64,000 nucleotides of DNA from Gammaproteobacteria bacterium (GTDB lineage: Bacteria; Pseudomonadota; Gammaproteobacteria; Pseudomonadales; Pseudohongiellaceae). The stretch's first letter is position 1. Every line of letters starts with the position of its first letter. A program made the position numbers and the translations under genes. Where the stretch lies: positions 62,001 through 126,000 of the forward strand of contig BPDI01000001.1 in the NCBI GenBank assembly GCA_019654215.1, in the 5' to 3' direction. The notes under the pieces were generated by a model. The model was not told the DNA's origin. It did not search any database and saw only the letters and a list, made by a program, of their open reading frames with translations. This document shows positions 50,237-59,377 of the stretch, piece by piece.

Positions 50237-51097
50237 ATGAAAAAGAATCTACTTTATTACTTTTGTGTTTTGATTTGTTGCCTTATTACGTTGCGCTCGT
50301 TTGCGCAGCCGGAAGGATGGGCGCGCCCATTCGAAGGATTCCAAATAATCGGCAATCTCTATGGCGTGGGCAGTTATGACTTAAGTGTGTTTCTTATCAC
50401 TACCGATGAAGGCCCTATTCTTATTAACACCGGGCTGGAAGACTCTACTCAAATGATTCGTGACAATATGGAATCCCTGGGGTATCGATTGGAAGATATA
50501 AGAATACTCCTTACCCAGCAGGCTCACTGGGATCACACTGCGGCATTGGCCGAAATCAAAGAAGTATCCGGCGCGGAGATGTGGGCGACGGTTGGGGATG
50601 CGCGAGTATTAGAAGATGGTGGCTTTAGCGATCCGCATTTTGGTGGTGAAGAAAGTTTTCGATCTATCGATGTCGACAAAATAATTCGTGATGGCGAAGT
50701 GATTCGACTCGGTGATCTGGAGCTAACGGTTTATCACCATCCAGGTCATACTGAAGGTAGCTCCAGCTATTCAATGGTGGTTAATGAGAACGGTAGAGAT
50801 TACAACGTACTGGTTGCCAACATGGGAACTATTAATGCTGGTAAGCAATTAACGGTTGAGCCAACTTATCCAGGAGTAGCGGAAGATTTTCTCGATACCT
50901 ATAGAAGACAAAAAGCAATGGATGTTGATGTTTGGGTAGCAGCACACAATAGTCAGTACAACATGCATGAGAAATATCGTTCCGGCCAGGCTTATGATGC
51001 AGATACTTTCGTGGATCCTGCTGGGTTTATTCGAGCAATTGAACAACTCGAGCAGCGCTACGAAGTGTATGTTTCTGCGGAGCAATCAGGAAATTAA
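50237..51097 (+). CDS. Subclass B3-like metallo-beta-lactamase-fold protein with Gln in the first zinc position
   Basis: 286 residues; signal peptide LRSFA-QPE. The zinc motif is QAHWDH (Gln95, His97, Asp99, His100) where His-x-His-x-Asp-His is normal. GHTEGSSSYSM gives the second-site His, and AAHNSQYNMHEKY a further His. Opening YGVGSYDLSVFLITTDEGPILINTG is a B3 feature. The Gln substitution is known in GOB-type enzymes, which still bind zinc. Whether it hydrolyses beta-lactams is unknown; many B3 relatives in marine bacteria are untested. Confidence 0.85.
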   Translation: MKKNLLYYFCVLICCLITLRSFAQPEGWARPFEGFQIIGNLYGVGSYDLSVFLITTDEGPILINTGLEDSTQMIRDNMESLGYRLEDIRILLTQQAHWDHTAALAEIKEVSGAEMWATVGDARVLEDGGFSDPHFGGEESFRSIDVDKIIRDGEVIRLGDLELTVYHHPGHTEGSSSYSMVVNENGRDYNVLVANMGTINAGKQLTVEPTYPGVAEDFLDTYRRQKAMDVDVWVAAHNSQYNMHEKYRSGQAYDADTFVDPAGFIRAIEQLEQRYEVYVSAEQSGN

Positions 51098-52287
51098 TTC
51101 CTAGCTTCTGATAGCTTGTTGTTTATAGAGTGGTCGAGATTGCGCAGAGTTTTACTGGCTAGGTAGAACACAATTACTGTCACCATTAATAATATAGTCG
51201 CTGCAAGAATGCTATTTGCGGCGCCGAAGTTATCTGCTGCAATGGCCAGTGGGAAAACACCAATAGGGGTAAGCCCAAAAGACAGCATCATAAAACTGCT
51301 CATTCTTCCCCTCACGCTATCATCAACTAAAAGTTGAATTGCTGTATTGTTTACTGTCTGGCTCGCGCTTGCACATACATTTGCAATGAGCAATGGCAAC
51401 AATGCCACATAGAAATTTCCTGTTTGAGTAAAAACGGCAAGAAAAACTCCAAACGCAAAGGTGCTGCCAATCATAAGATTGAGCCGGCCAGCATGATCTC
51501 CTCTTTGAGCGATCCATACTGCGCCAAGCATGCCTCCCAATCCCATGGTCGCCATTAAAATTCCCATACCAGTTTCTTCTGCTTGCCAGGCTTCTTCTGC
51601 CAGCACAACTAAAATATTTTGAAACGGCATGACCAGAAACATCGGTACTAAACCGAACAACAAGCAGATTAGCACTGGTCGATGCTCGAGAATGTATTTA
51701 AATCCGTAACCAATATCTGCAAGTAGCGGTTTTTTTTCTGTAATTTTTTCATTGGAATAATTCTTTTCTATTCCCAACATAAAGGCGATAGCGCAAAGAT
51801 AGAGTGTTATGGAAAGAAGATAAGCGGCAACAAAATCATACTGGGCAATTATCACTCCCATCGCTGCTGGTCCGAGTATTCTGTTAAGGTTCATAGAGCC
51901 AGCTTGGTATGCCATAGCTCTTTGCAAACGCAGAGGGCCTACCACTTTCATCGTAATTGCCATACGCGCTGGCATAATAAAAGGAAAAGCACAGCCTGCA
52001 ATGAATGCGGTACACAGCATGTGCCAGAATTCGAGTCGTCCCATTAGTAGTAGCGCAAGGATGAATAATTCATTAGCGACGATCAGGCTCTGACCAAAAA
52101 TTATTAGACCGCGACGCTCAACTCGATCAGTAATGGCGCCACCGAACAACGAGGCGATTACGAGAGGAATTGCTATTACAAGATTGATATAAGCGAGAGC
52201 TGTTGCTTCTCCGGTTAGTTCCCATGCCAGCAGCGAGCGAGTGAGCATTTGTCCCTGCATGGAAAAGAAAAAAGCGAAATTACCCAA
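51094..52287 (-). CDS. Major facilitator superfamily transporter
   Basis: 397 residues from TTG 52287, but the open frame continues to about 52380 (SLSQFRWLFLGNF), so the real start is upstream and not seen with a normal start codon. About eleven or twelve membrane spans. Motifs: LFGGAITDRVERRGLIIFGQ (MFS loop 2-3), RLQRAMAYQAGSMNLNRILGPA, and DSVRGRMSSFMM, which resemble the EntS-like secretion effector group (MFS_3). Exports an unknown compound. It converges on and overlaps the MBL gene by 4 bases. Confidence 0.85.
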   Translation of the reverse strand: MGNFAFFFSMQGQMLTRSLLAWELTGEATALAYINLVIAIPLVIASLFGGAITDRVERRGLIIFGQSLIVANELFILALLLMGRLEFWHMLCTAFIAGCAFPFIMPARMAITMKVVGPLRLQRAMAYQAGSMNLNRILGPAAMGVIIAQYDFVAAYLLSITLYLCAIAFMLGIEKNYSNEKITEKKPLLADIGYGFKYILEHRPVLICLLFGLVPMFLVMPFQNILVVLAEEAWQAEETGMGILMATMGLGGMLGAVWIAQRGDHAGRLNLMIGSTFAFGVFLAVFTQTGNFYVALLPLLIANVCASASQTVNNTAIQLLVDDSVRGRMSSFMMLSFGLTPIGVFPLAIAADNFGAANSILAATILLMVTVIVFYLASKTLRNLDHSINNKLSEARN

Positions 52288-52507
52288 AAATAGCCAGCGA
52301 AACTGGGATAAGGAGAATACTTCTAAGGCGCTTTGCGTAACTTGTCCCGCGGCAGATGGTTCTGTTTCCAGAGTAGAAATGATTTTGTCCCGCCAAAAAA
52401 ATTAGTGAAGATTACCACTGATTACTTAAGGGGTAAGCAAAAAGCTTTCTTGCATTTAAAGCATGGATCGTGAAATTATCCGCTGAAAATAATAAAGAGA
52501 TGGTGTT

Positions 52508-53779
52508 TTGTTATACGTTCAAGCCGTCCTCGGCATCTTCGTATTTATTTCTCTGGCAGTGTTGTTCAGTGAGGACAGAAAAATTCCTCATTGGAAACTA
52601 ATAGCTGCTGGATTAGGTTTGCAATTTGTCTTTGCCTTCGTAGTTTTTCAATTCAACCTGTTGCAACAGCTATTAAATGCGATCAACCGTGGCGTATCAG
52701 CAATCGTTTATGCAACTGAAGCAGGCACTCTTTTTATATTCGGCTACTTGGGGGGCGATCCGGTCAACGTGGCCTATCCCTTTGAAGTGGGTGATCCGGG
52801 CGCGACGATAATTCTTGCGTTTAGAATCTTGCCATTGATTCTTATTTTTACTGTGCTTTCCGCAATTCTCTGGCATTACCGCATTCTGCCAGTAATCGTG
52901 CGAGGGTTTGCCTATGTGCTGCGGCGAAGTCTCGGAGTAGGGGGAGCGGTAGGTTTAAGTGCAGCAGCGAACATCTTTATTGGCATGGTTGAGTCACCTG
53001 CGCTTATCCGGCCTTATATCAAAGCTTTAACTCGCAGTGAGTTATTTATTGTTATGTCGGTTGGTATGGCGACAATTGCTGGTACGGTTATGGTGCTCTA
53101 TTCCGTAATTCTAGAACCACTAATCGGTAACGCTTTAGGCCATATCTTAACTGCCTCCGTTATTAGTGCGCCGGCAGCAATCATGTTGGCGCTTATCATG
53201 GTGCCAGCAAGCAGCTCCGATTCCGCAGATGACATCGCTAGTGACTCAAAGGATTTTGGACCCAAATATCACAATGTTATGGATGCCATTGCTAGAGGAA
53301 CCAGCGATGGTGTTGCATTAATGGTTAATGTTGGCGCTATGCTCTTAGTATTAGTCGCACTGGTAGCCCTGCTAAATAGTGCGCTATCTGTTATTCCTAT
53401 GTTGGGTAACGAACCCATAACCCTGCAACGACTATTTGGTTATATTTTTGCTCCCCTGGTGTGGTTTATGGGAGTGCCATGGTCCGAAGCACAGACTGCA
53501 GGATCATTGATGGGCATTAAAACTGCTCTGAATGAGTTATTGGCTTTTTTGGCAATGGCGGAGCTTCCTTCGGGGGCTCTTTCCGAAAAGTCGCAGATCA
53601 TTATGACTTACGCAATTTGCGGCTTCGCGAATTTTGGAAGTTTGGGAATTATGATTGCCGGCTTAAGTGGTATGTGTAGAGAAAGAGCCCAGGAAATTGT
53701 TTCGCTTGCGCCAAAATCTATTCTTTCAGGAACTCTAGCAACTTGTTTGACAGGAGCAATAGCAGGATTATTGTATTGA
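52508..53779 (+). CDS. nupC: NupC-family nucleoside:cation symporter
   Basis: 423 residues with about ten membrane spans. The first in-frame start is TTG 52508; an ATG at 52500 would join it if one T were missing from the TTTT run. Concentrative nucleoside transporter blocks are intact: GYLGGDPVNVAYPFEVGDPGATIILAFRILPLILIFTVL, FIGMVESPALIRPYIKALTRSELFIVMSVGMATIAGTVM, and GIKTALNELLAFLAMAEL, FANFGSLGIMIAGL. It imports nucleosides with H+ or Na+. Confidence 0.92.
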   Translation: MLYVQAVLGIFVFISLAVLFSEDRKIPHWKLIAAGLGLQFVFAFVVFQFNLLQQLLNAINRGVSAIVYATEAGTLFIFGYLGGDPVNVAYPFEVGDPGATIILAFRILPLILIFTVLSAILWHYRILPVIVRGFAYVLRRSLGVGGAVGLSAAANIFIGMVESPALIRPYIKALTRSELFIVMSVGMATIAGTVMVLYSVILEPLIGNALGHILTASVISAPAAIMLALIMVPASSSDSADDIASDSKDFGPKYHNVMDAIARGTSDGVALMVNVGAMLLVLVALVALLNSALSVIPMLGNEPITLQRLFGYIFAPLVWFMGVPWSEAQTAGSLMGIKTALNELLAFLAMAELPSGALSEKSQIIMTYAICGFANFGSLGIMIAGLSGMCRERAQEIVSLAPKSILSGTLATCLTGAIAGLLY

Positions 53780-53875
53780 GTAGCACTAATTAGCGTGTTT
53801 TGGTAACAGTTCCTGCCGAATACATCCAAGTAATTCTGATTTAAAAAAGACTTACGGATTTCTAAGGCCAGGGCC

Positions 53876-53903
53876 CGCAAAAACAGAAAGCTCCCGACGG
53901 AGC
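53876..53903 (-). terminator. Terminator for the M28 peptidase gene
   Basis: On the minus strand GCTCC, loop GTCG, GGAGC (53903-53890), then TTTCTGTTTTT. It lies 4 bases after the stop at 53908. Confidence 0.85.
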
Positions 53904-53907
53904 GACT

Positions 53908-55584
53908 CTATTGGCGGGCTATACTGGAGGCATCGCGGATCGCCTTAAACTCATTCCCTTCAAACCACTCAGGGAAATCGGAGGAATTGGCGAGTTGGGT
54001 GACAATTTCGAAGTACATTCGAATGTCTTCGGCGGCCCCACTTAAATCCCAGTTTGGATCGTATTCGTCACCCGGCGCATGGTACCGATTATCGGTGTAA
54101 TCCTGTGCCTGGGCCGCACCCCATTCTCTCCCATTATCGACACTATCCTCTCCCGATTCAGCATAGAGAGCAGGAACGCCAACCTTCGCAAAATTAAAAT
54201 GGTCGGATCGGTAGTAATAGCCGCGCTCTGGATTTGGTTCTGCAGTTACGTAACGGTCCTGTGCAGAAGCTGCATCTTCTAGATAGTTTTCCAGTTCACT
54301 ACTGCTTGCACCTACCACTACAACATCGTGCATGCGTCCAAAAGTATTCAAGTTATCCATATTGATATTGGCCACCGTGGTTTCAATTGGATAGCTAGGG
54401 TTCTCTGCATACCACTGCGACCCTAGTAATCCTGATTCCTCAGCAGTTACAGCAAGAAATACAATTGTCCTATCTGGTGGTTCTTGTTGCATATGCATAT
54501 CAGCAAGAATCAAAAGTCCGGCAGTTCCAGTGGCATTATCAGCCGCACCGTTATAAATGTTATCACCTTCGATTTCCGGATTTATACCCAGGTGATCCCA
54601 GTGTGCGGTATAGATAATCGTTTCGTCTGGATATTCTGAACCTGGAATTGCCGCAATAACATTTTGAGAAGTTGAAGTTCTTACACTGTTCTCGATGCTC
54701 ACACTTGCCTGGATATCTCCAAGAGGGACAGCTTCGAATCCAGGTTGTGCTGCCGCTGCTTTAAGCTCTTGATAGTTTAGTCCCGCACCTTCAAAAATTG
54801 CTTCGGCAGAACCCAGAGTTAACCAGCCTTCGATCTCGTTGCGATCTCCATTCAGGTTCTCTGATTCCAAACCAATCTGAGGGCCTGACCAACTGCTACT
54901 TACTACTTCCCAACCGTAACCAGCTGGACCAGTTTCATGCACGATTAATGCTGCGGCTGCTCCTTGTCTTGCTGCTTCTTCATATTTGTAAGTCCAGCGA
55001 CCGTAGTAGGTCATAGCATTGCCATTAAAAAGATCTCCATCTTGTGTGGCATAACCTGGGTCATTAACTAATATGATTACAGTCTTGTCGGTAACATCTA
55101 CAGATGCATAGTCATTCCAGTTGCGTTCTGGAGCGACAATGCCGTAACCAACAAAAACAACGTCGCTTCCCTGAACAGTTACGTAAGGAATTTGTTGTTG
55201 AGTTCCGACCATCATTTCTTCGCCGTAATTAAAGGAAGCCTCGTAGTCGCTGCCCTGTAGATAAAGAATGGCGTCGCTAGCAGTAGTTAGCTCTGTCACT
55301 GCAACAGATTGAAAATACGAATCGCCGTGACCCGGGCCTACTCCCAAAGCTGTAAACTTGTCCCGTAAATAGTTAATCGTTAACTCTTCTCCGGGAGTTG
55401 CCGGTGCCCGACCCCCATATTCGTCTGAAGCCAAAATGGAAACGTGCTCGTGCAGTGCATCTTCAATGCTAGTAGCGATGCTATTGTTAGAGCTGTCCGT
55501 GGAGTTGACAATATTTTCATTAGAGGAATCGCCGCAGCTTAAAAGTAATAAGCTAATGGCCAGAGATAGAGTAATATTGCGCAT
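53908..55584 (-). CDS. M28-family zinc aminopeptidase, lipoprotein
   Basis: 558 residues from the ATG at 55584 (AAGGA upstream); the open frame runs further. Lipobox LLLLSC. A PA domain lies between about residues 130 and 290 (VVFVGYGIVAPERNWNDYASV, AALIVHETGPAGYGWEVV). The peptidase has two zincs: HWDHLG, NGAADNATGTAGLL, FLAVTAEESGLLGSQWYAENP, and YYRSDHFNFAKVGVPALY with the last His. The family releases N-terminal amino acids outside the cytoplasm. It has its own terminator. Confidence 0.93.
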   Translation of the reverse strand: MRNITLSLAISLLLLSCGDSSNENIVNSTDSSNNSIATSIEDALHEHVSILASDEYGGRAPATPGEELTINYLRDKFTALGVGPGHGDSYFQSVAVTELTTASDAILYLQGSDYEASFNYGEEMMVGTQQQIPYVTVQGSDVVFVGYGIVAPERNWNDYASVDVTDKTVIILVNDPGYATQDGDLFNGNAMTYYGRWTYKYEEAARQGAAAALIVHETGPAGYGWEVVSSSWSGPQIGLESENLNGDRNEIEGWLTLGSAEAIFEGAGLNYQELKAAAAQPGFEAVPLGDIQASVSIENSVRTSTSQNVIAAIPGSEYPDETIIYTAHWDHLGINPEIEGDNIYNGAADNATGTAGLLILADMHMQQEPPDRTIVFLAVTAEESGLLGSQWYAENPSYPIETTVANINMDNLNTFGRMHDVVVVGASSSELENYLEDAASAQDRYVTAEPNPERGYYYRSDHFNFAKVGVPALYAESGEDSVDNGREWGAAQAQDYTDNRYHAPGDEYDPNWDLSGAAEDIRMYFEIVTQLANSSDFPEWFEGNEFKAIRDASSIARQ

Positions 55585-55743
55585 CTTCTGTATCCTTAAA
55601 AACAGAATAAATCTTGCAGGTTTTCTGGAAGAAGGAGCATATACGGGATATCGCGAAAGTGTCCAGACTATCTGGCATTTAGATAAGGATAGGCAAAATT
55701 TTGCGCCGATCTCCGGCAAGATAGGCGCATTCAACTGCCCCGT

Positions 55744-55974
55744 CTATTCGCCAAGATATTGAAAACGCTGAATCTTCTTACCACCGATTTCTAAGGTTTC
55801 GAAGAACATTTCGAAGGGTCTCACCCAAAGTCCAAACTCACCATAGAGAGCGCGATAAAGCACAAGTGGTTCCTGTGTTTCGCTATGGTGGACAATGTCG
55901 ATCAGCTCGTATTCTTTGTCTTTGTAGTGGCGGTATTTGCCCCGGGGAATGTCAGCAAATTTACTGCTATTCAT
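55744..55974 (-). CDS. DUF1653 protein
   Basis: 76 residues. The whole domain is present: PRGKYRHYKDKEYELIDIVHHSETQEPLVLYRALYGEFGLWVRPFEMFFE. Overlaps the end of the upstream gene (TAATG), so it is translationally coupled. Function unknown; the fold is a small beta barrel. Confidence 0.93.
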   Translation of the reverse strand: MNSSKFADIPRGKYRHYKDKEYELIDIVHHSETQEPLVLYRALYGEFGLWVRPFEMFFETLEIGGKKIQRFQYLGE

Positions 55975-56492
55975 TAGAAATTTAGAGGTGGAGGGGGTCT
56001 GCCTACACCGGGGCCGAATTCCGGGCCGATGCGTCCACGCCTCGCATTGCGACCACCGCGAGGCCCTCGGCGTTGAGTAAATTCTTGCGCCGCGCGCCGT
56101 TCTTCATCTGTTAACTCAGAAAGCAAATCAATGGATTGTTCGTGAGATAATTCCTGGTAGCGATTATTGGCATTTCGCAATTCTCGAAATGCTGCTTGTA
56201 ATTCTCCAGCATTAAATTCATCGCTACGTATTAACTCATTAACAAGACGCATGGTTTGAAACATCTCACCACGAATAGGCAGGATTTCTTCGTTACTAGC
56301 ATCAAGGATTGGTGCCAGTTCTGCCTGTCGTTCTTCGCTTAGGTCGCGCACTGCCCAGCTAATATTCGGTGGAAATGGTCTCAGTGGAGCATCACGAAAT
56401 GTAGATATACGATAAGAAATGCCACCAATAAACACCAGGTTTATTGCTAGCGAGATAATTAGGGTAACTAGAATAAGTTTGCTCCTATTCAT
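55974..56492 (-). CDS. Periplasmic heavy-metal sensor (Spy/CnrX-like) protein
   Basis: 172 residues. N-terminal membrane anchor (ILVTLIISLAINLVFIGGI, about residues 6-24), then a helical hairpin region (DLSEERQAELAPILD...RLVNELIRSDEF...LSELTDEERRAAQEF), as in CpxP/Spy and CnrX-like sensors. The tail is Arg/Gly/Pro-rich and low complexity. It follows the anti-sigma gene with overlapping stop and start, so it is the likely signal input of the sigma switch. Confidence 0.85.
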   Translation of the reverse strand: MNRSKLILVTLIISLAINLVFIGGISYRISTFRDAPLRPFPPNISWAVRDLSEERQAELAPILDASNEEILPIRGEMFQTMRLVNELIRSDEFNAGELQAAFRELRNANNRYQELSHEQSIDLLSELTDEERRAAQEFTQRRGPRGGRNARRGRIGPEFGPGVGRPPPPLNF

Positions 56493-56902
56493 CAGTCTTC
56501 ACTCTCTGATATATCGGTCAAGGCGATCATTGCTAATTCATCTTCCCAATAATCAAATTCATCAACTTCGGATGAAATACCAAAGCTATAGTAGTTACCT
56601 AAAACGATCCCAAACACCAATGGTAAACAAGCTGCCAAAGCTGGACGCCACAGATTGGCGCCGAAATTTTCTGTTGGTAGTAACCAAGAAATCAAGCTAA
56701 CAAACAACGATTGTTGCCTAGGTGATAATGCTTGATTCAATACTCTGGTTTCTAATCCGGGAAAATCTGGAACTGCGATTTTGTCCAGGCTCTGTTCTAG
56801 CTGAGAGTACTCACTTAGAAGTGAGCGCGCAGATTCATTTTTTGCTAGAAAGGCCTCTAGATCTTCTCTTAGATCCTCCGGCCACATAGCAGAATCCTGC
56901 AC
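56492..56902 (-). CDS. Putative anti-sigma factor
   Basis: 136 residues, after the sigma gene. The cytosolic part contains a helical region (DLREDLEAFLAKNESARSLLSEYSQLEQSLDKI) but no HxxxCxxC zinc motif. One membrane span (residues about 91-108, PALAACLPLVFGIVLGN), with a short acidic periplasmic end. Position and topology match the CnrY type of anti-sigma, although with a longer cytosolic part. Its target should be the sigma factor upstream. Confidence 0.75.
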   Translation of the reverse strand: MQDSAMWPEDLREDLEAFLAKNESARSLLSEYSQLEQSLDKIAVPDFPGLETRVLNQALSPRQQSLFVSLISWLLPTENFGANLWRPALAACLPLVFGIVLGNYYSFGISSEVDEFDYWEDELAMIALTDISESED

Positions 56903-56964
56903 CGTAGATTTCGATTACCTGTGAAAAGTTTCCAAGTTTCATGATCTCAGTTTACTCATATCGT

Positions 56965-57562
56965 TTACATTTGACCCGATGACGCGGTTGTCTCGTCGCC
57001 GTTGTTGTTGCCGGTATCACCCAATTGTTTGCGCAATGAACGTTTCGCTCGAGTGATTACTGATTCCAGCGCTTTGACAGATATGTCCATAATAGAAGCG
57101 GCTTCCTTTTGGGAGAATCCAGAGTAGTGACACAACACTAGTGCGCTACGTTGATTCTCCGGCAAGTTATTGATCGCGTTTTTTAATAGCCGATCTTGTT
57201 GCGTTCGAGTTTCGCTTACTTCGTAACTGTCTTGCCAATCTCTTGGGCTTTCTATCGAATCTGTTCCTTCTTCAATATTTTCCAGTGTTTGAATACTTCC
57301 ATGCTTTCTTATGTAATCTATACAAAGGTTATGTGCGATTCGATGCAACCAGGTTGATAATTTCGCTTTTTCAGGTTGCCACTTTTCAGCATTTATCCAA
57401 AGTTTTAAAAAAGTTTCCTGAGTTATGTCTTCAGTGTCTTTCTTTATTACCTAAAATTCTAAAAGCGTAATGACTAATGGATTTGAGATGCTGTTTAACA
57501 ATAGTCTGATAGGCGAATTGTTCACCATTACAAACTGCACGCATCAATTCTTCATCAGTCAT
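56965..57562 (-). CDS. ECF sigma factor, one frameshift
   Basis: Starts at ATG 57562 (MTDEELMRAVCNGEQFAYQTIVKQH), and reads through SHYAFRILGNKE up to about 57440, where one extra A (AAA of GAAAGAC) shifts the frame. The rest continues DTEDITQETFLKLWINAEKWQPEKAKLSTWLHRIAHNLCIDYIRK (region 2) and ENQRSALVLCHYSGFSQKEAASIMDISVKALESVITRAKRSLRKQL (region 4). Total about 199 residues. No good ribosome site. Its stop is 62 bases before the anti-sigma gene. Confidence 0.9.
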
Positions 57563-57589
57563 TACGTTAGGAGAATTAAAAACTTCCTA

Positions 57590-58139
57590 TCAGATTGTTG
57601 GCAGAGATTGTCCTCCGTTCTGTCTACCAGGTCCACCACGACCTCTCTGTCGGCCGAACCCGCCTCTGCGAGGCGGCTCCAATTCCTCGGCATTCAGGAC
57701 GCCATCACCATCACGATCCATACGGTCGAATGTAGGGTTCCTGAAATTCCGCTAGAGTTACTATTTCATCACCATCAGTATCAATGTCATGAAATTGTTT
57801 TGTGATTCGCTCAACCATGCGCTCGCGCATTCGCGCTCGACGTTCATTGTTTTCAATTGCACCACCCCCGCCTGCATTCGCGCCTCTAGCTCTGGTTCCA
57901 GAGCGTGGTCCCCGCATTAGGCGAGCATTAAGAAATTCATCCAGAGTTAATACACCATTCTGATCTGTATCGAGCCGGGACAGGTCGTTGATGTTACTTT
58001 CTTGAAATTCGACGAAACTAATAATGCCATCTCCATTGCTGTCCAGGCTTGGTCGTTCCGATGCACGCTCATCGGCCGCTAGGCTTGCACTGCAAATGCC
58101 TGAAAACACTACGCCAATACCGAGTCTTAATTTGTGCAT
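57590..58139 (-). CDS. Secreted EF-hand calcium-binding protein, one frameshift
   Basis: From ATG 58139 with AGGAGAAATAGC before it. Signal peptide (CSASLA-ADE). Four EF-hand loops: DSNGDGIISFVEF, DTDQNGVLTLDEF, DTDGDEIVTLAEF and DRDGDGVLNAEEL. The break at CCC near 57735-57737 (one extra C, minus strand) separates the first three from the fourth; the corrected frame ends at 57590 with an Arg/Gly-rich tail. About 183 residues. It is the first gene of the sigma operon, 27 bases before the sigma start, so the operon may sense calcium or another divalent ion. Confidence 0.85.
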
Positions 58140-58282
58140 GCTATTTCTCCTGCATTGAAAAGTTAGCCACTTATCTATACGGATCAAACAGGAAAAACCG
58201 TCGCCTTCTAACTGGTTGATTTAGCCTGTTCCGTGTAAGCTTGTTAGTCTCCTCCTATATAAATAGAAGAACGGAGTAAAAC

Positions 58283-59200
58283 ATGACTCTGCGCAAGAAT
58301 CTCATCACCCCAATTTTCCTATTGGTCTGTCTACAAGCAAATTTCGCTATTAGTCAGGAATATGTATTGGATCCAAATTGGCCGAAACCATTACCAGAAG
58401 GAATCGAATGGGGTCAGGTGCCAAATGTCACAATTGATGCCGAAGGGTTCATCTATGCATTTCACCGCTCAGAGCCGCCGGTGTTGAAATTTGATCCAGA
58501 AGGAAATCTGGTGGATTCATTTGGAAGTGAAGTCTGGGTGACAACACCTCATGGTTTTCGCACAACTCCAGATGGCAACACGATTTGGGCGACAGATTTC
58601 AATGCACAACGTGGACACACTATTACCAAAATAGATACGAACGGACGTGTTCTCCAACGATTTGGAGCGCGAGGATTTAGTGGAGTAGGTCCTCATACCT
58701 TTAATGGTCCGGCGGATGTTGCTCAAGCAGAAGATGGCTCTTTCTTTGTTGCAGATGGCCATTGGAATAATCGGGTTATTAAGTACGACAAGGATGGTCG
58801 CTACCTAATGGAATGGGGTAATAAAGGAACAGGTCCTGGCGAATTCAATCTTCCCCACACTATCGTGATCGATCGTCGTGGCAGAGTACTAGTAGGTGAC
58901 CGTGCCAACCTGCGTATTCAAATCTTTACTCAAGAAGGTGACTATATTACACAATGGAATCAATTCGGTCGTCCCAGTGGCATGTTTATTGATCAGAATG
59001 ACATTCTTTATGTAGCTGACTATCAGGAGCTTCGGGGAGTTACCTATGGTAGCGCAGAAGATGGAACCGTGATGGGTTTTATCGAAGGTTCTGAACCAGA
59101 AGGTATTGTGGTAGATGCTGATGGCAACGTATATACCGGTGAGGTAACCGGCGGTGAAGGCGGCGAAGGCCACATAATTCGTAAATTTATCAAGCAGTAA
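58283..59200 (+). CDS. NHL-repeat beta-propeller protein, secreted
   Basis: 305 residues with GGAG before the ATG and a signal peptide cleaved near AIS-QEY. Six blades: VPNVTIDAEGFIYAFHRSEPPVLKFDPEGNLVDSFG, TPHGFRTTPDGNTIWATD, FNGPADVAQAEDGSFFVADGHWNNRVIKYDKDGRYLMEWG, FNLPHTIVIDRRGRVLVGDRANLRIQIFTQEGDYITQW, and two more. It is a shorter relative of the 45979-47154 protein. Peptidylamidoglycolate lyase-like in layout; function unproven. Confidence 0.88.
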   Translation: MTLRKNLITPIFLLVCLQANFAISQEYVLDPNWPKPLPEGIEWGQVPNVTIDAEGFIYAFHRSEPPVLKFDPEGNLVDSFGSEVWVTTPHGFRTTPDGNTIWATDFNAQRGHTITKIDTNGRVLQRFGARGFSGVGPHTFNGPADVAQAEDGSFFVADGHWNNRVIKYDKDGRYLMEWGNKGTGPGEFNLPHTIVIDRRGRVLVGDRANLRIQIFTQEGDYITQWNQFGRPSGMFIDQNDILYVADYQELRGVTYGSAEDGTVMGFIEGSEPEGIVVDADGNVYTGEVTGGEGGEGHIIRKFIKQ

Positions 59201-59210
59201 GCTATCCAGG

Positions 59211-59231
59211 GGGTCTTTGTTTTGAAGACCC
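59211..59231 (+). terminator. Weak terminator-like hairpin after the NHL gene
   Basis: GGGTCTT (59211-59217) pairs with AAGACCC (59225-59231) around TGTTTTG. No T run follows, so termination is uncertain. Confidence 0.4.
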
Positions 59232-59377
59232 GTCCTAGTAATTCTGATAGAATCCCGCCTCTTTTCAGCCTTGGTGAGGTCTGCCATAGCTTAGAGAAAA
59301 GAAAAGTCTGCTTTTTGGCAAATCTCCACAAACGGTGAGTGATCAGAAGCAATTGCTTCTGGGTGGATTGACTGGAT

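Noticed and set aside
52500-52510. ATG 52500 as the nupC start
   Set aside because: Needs a one-base repair and leaves almost no spacing from the AAAGAG site; kept only as an alternative.
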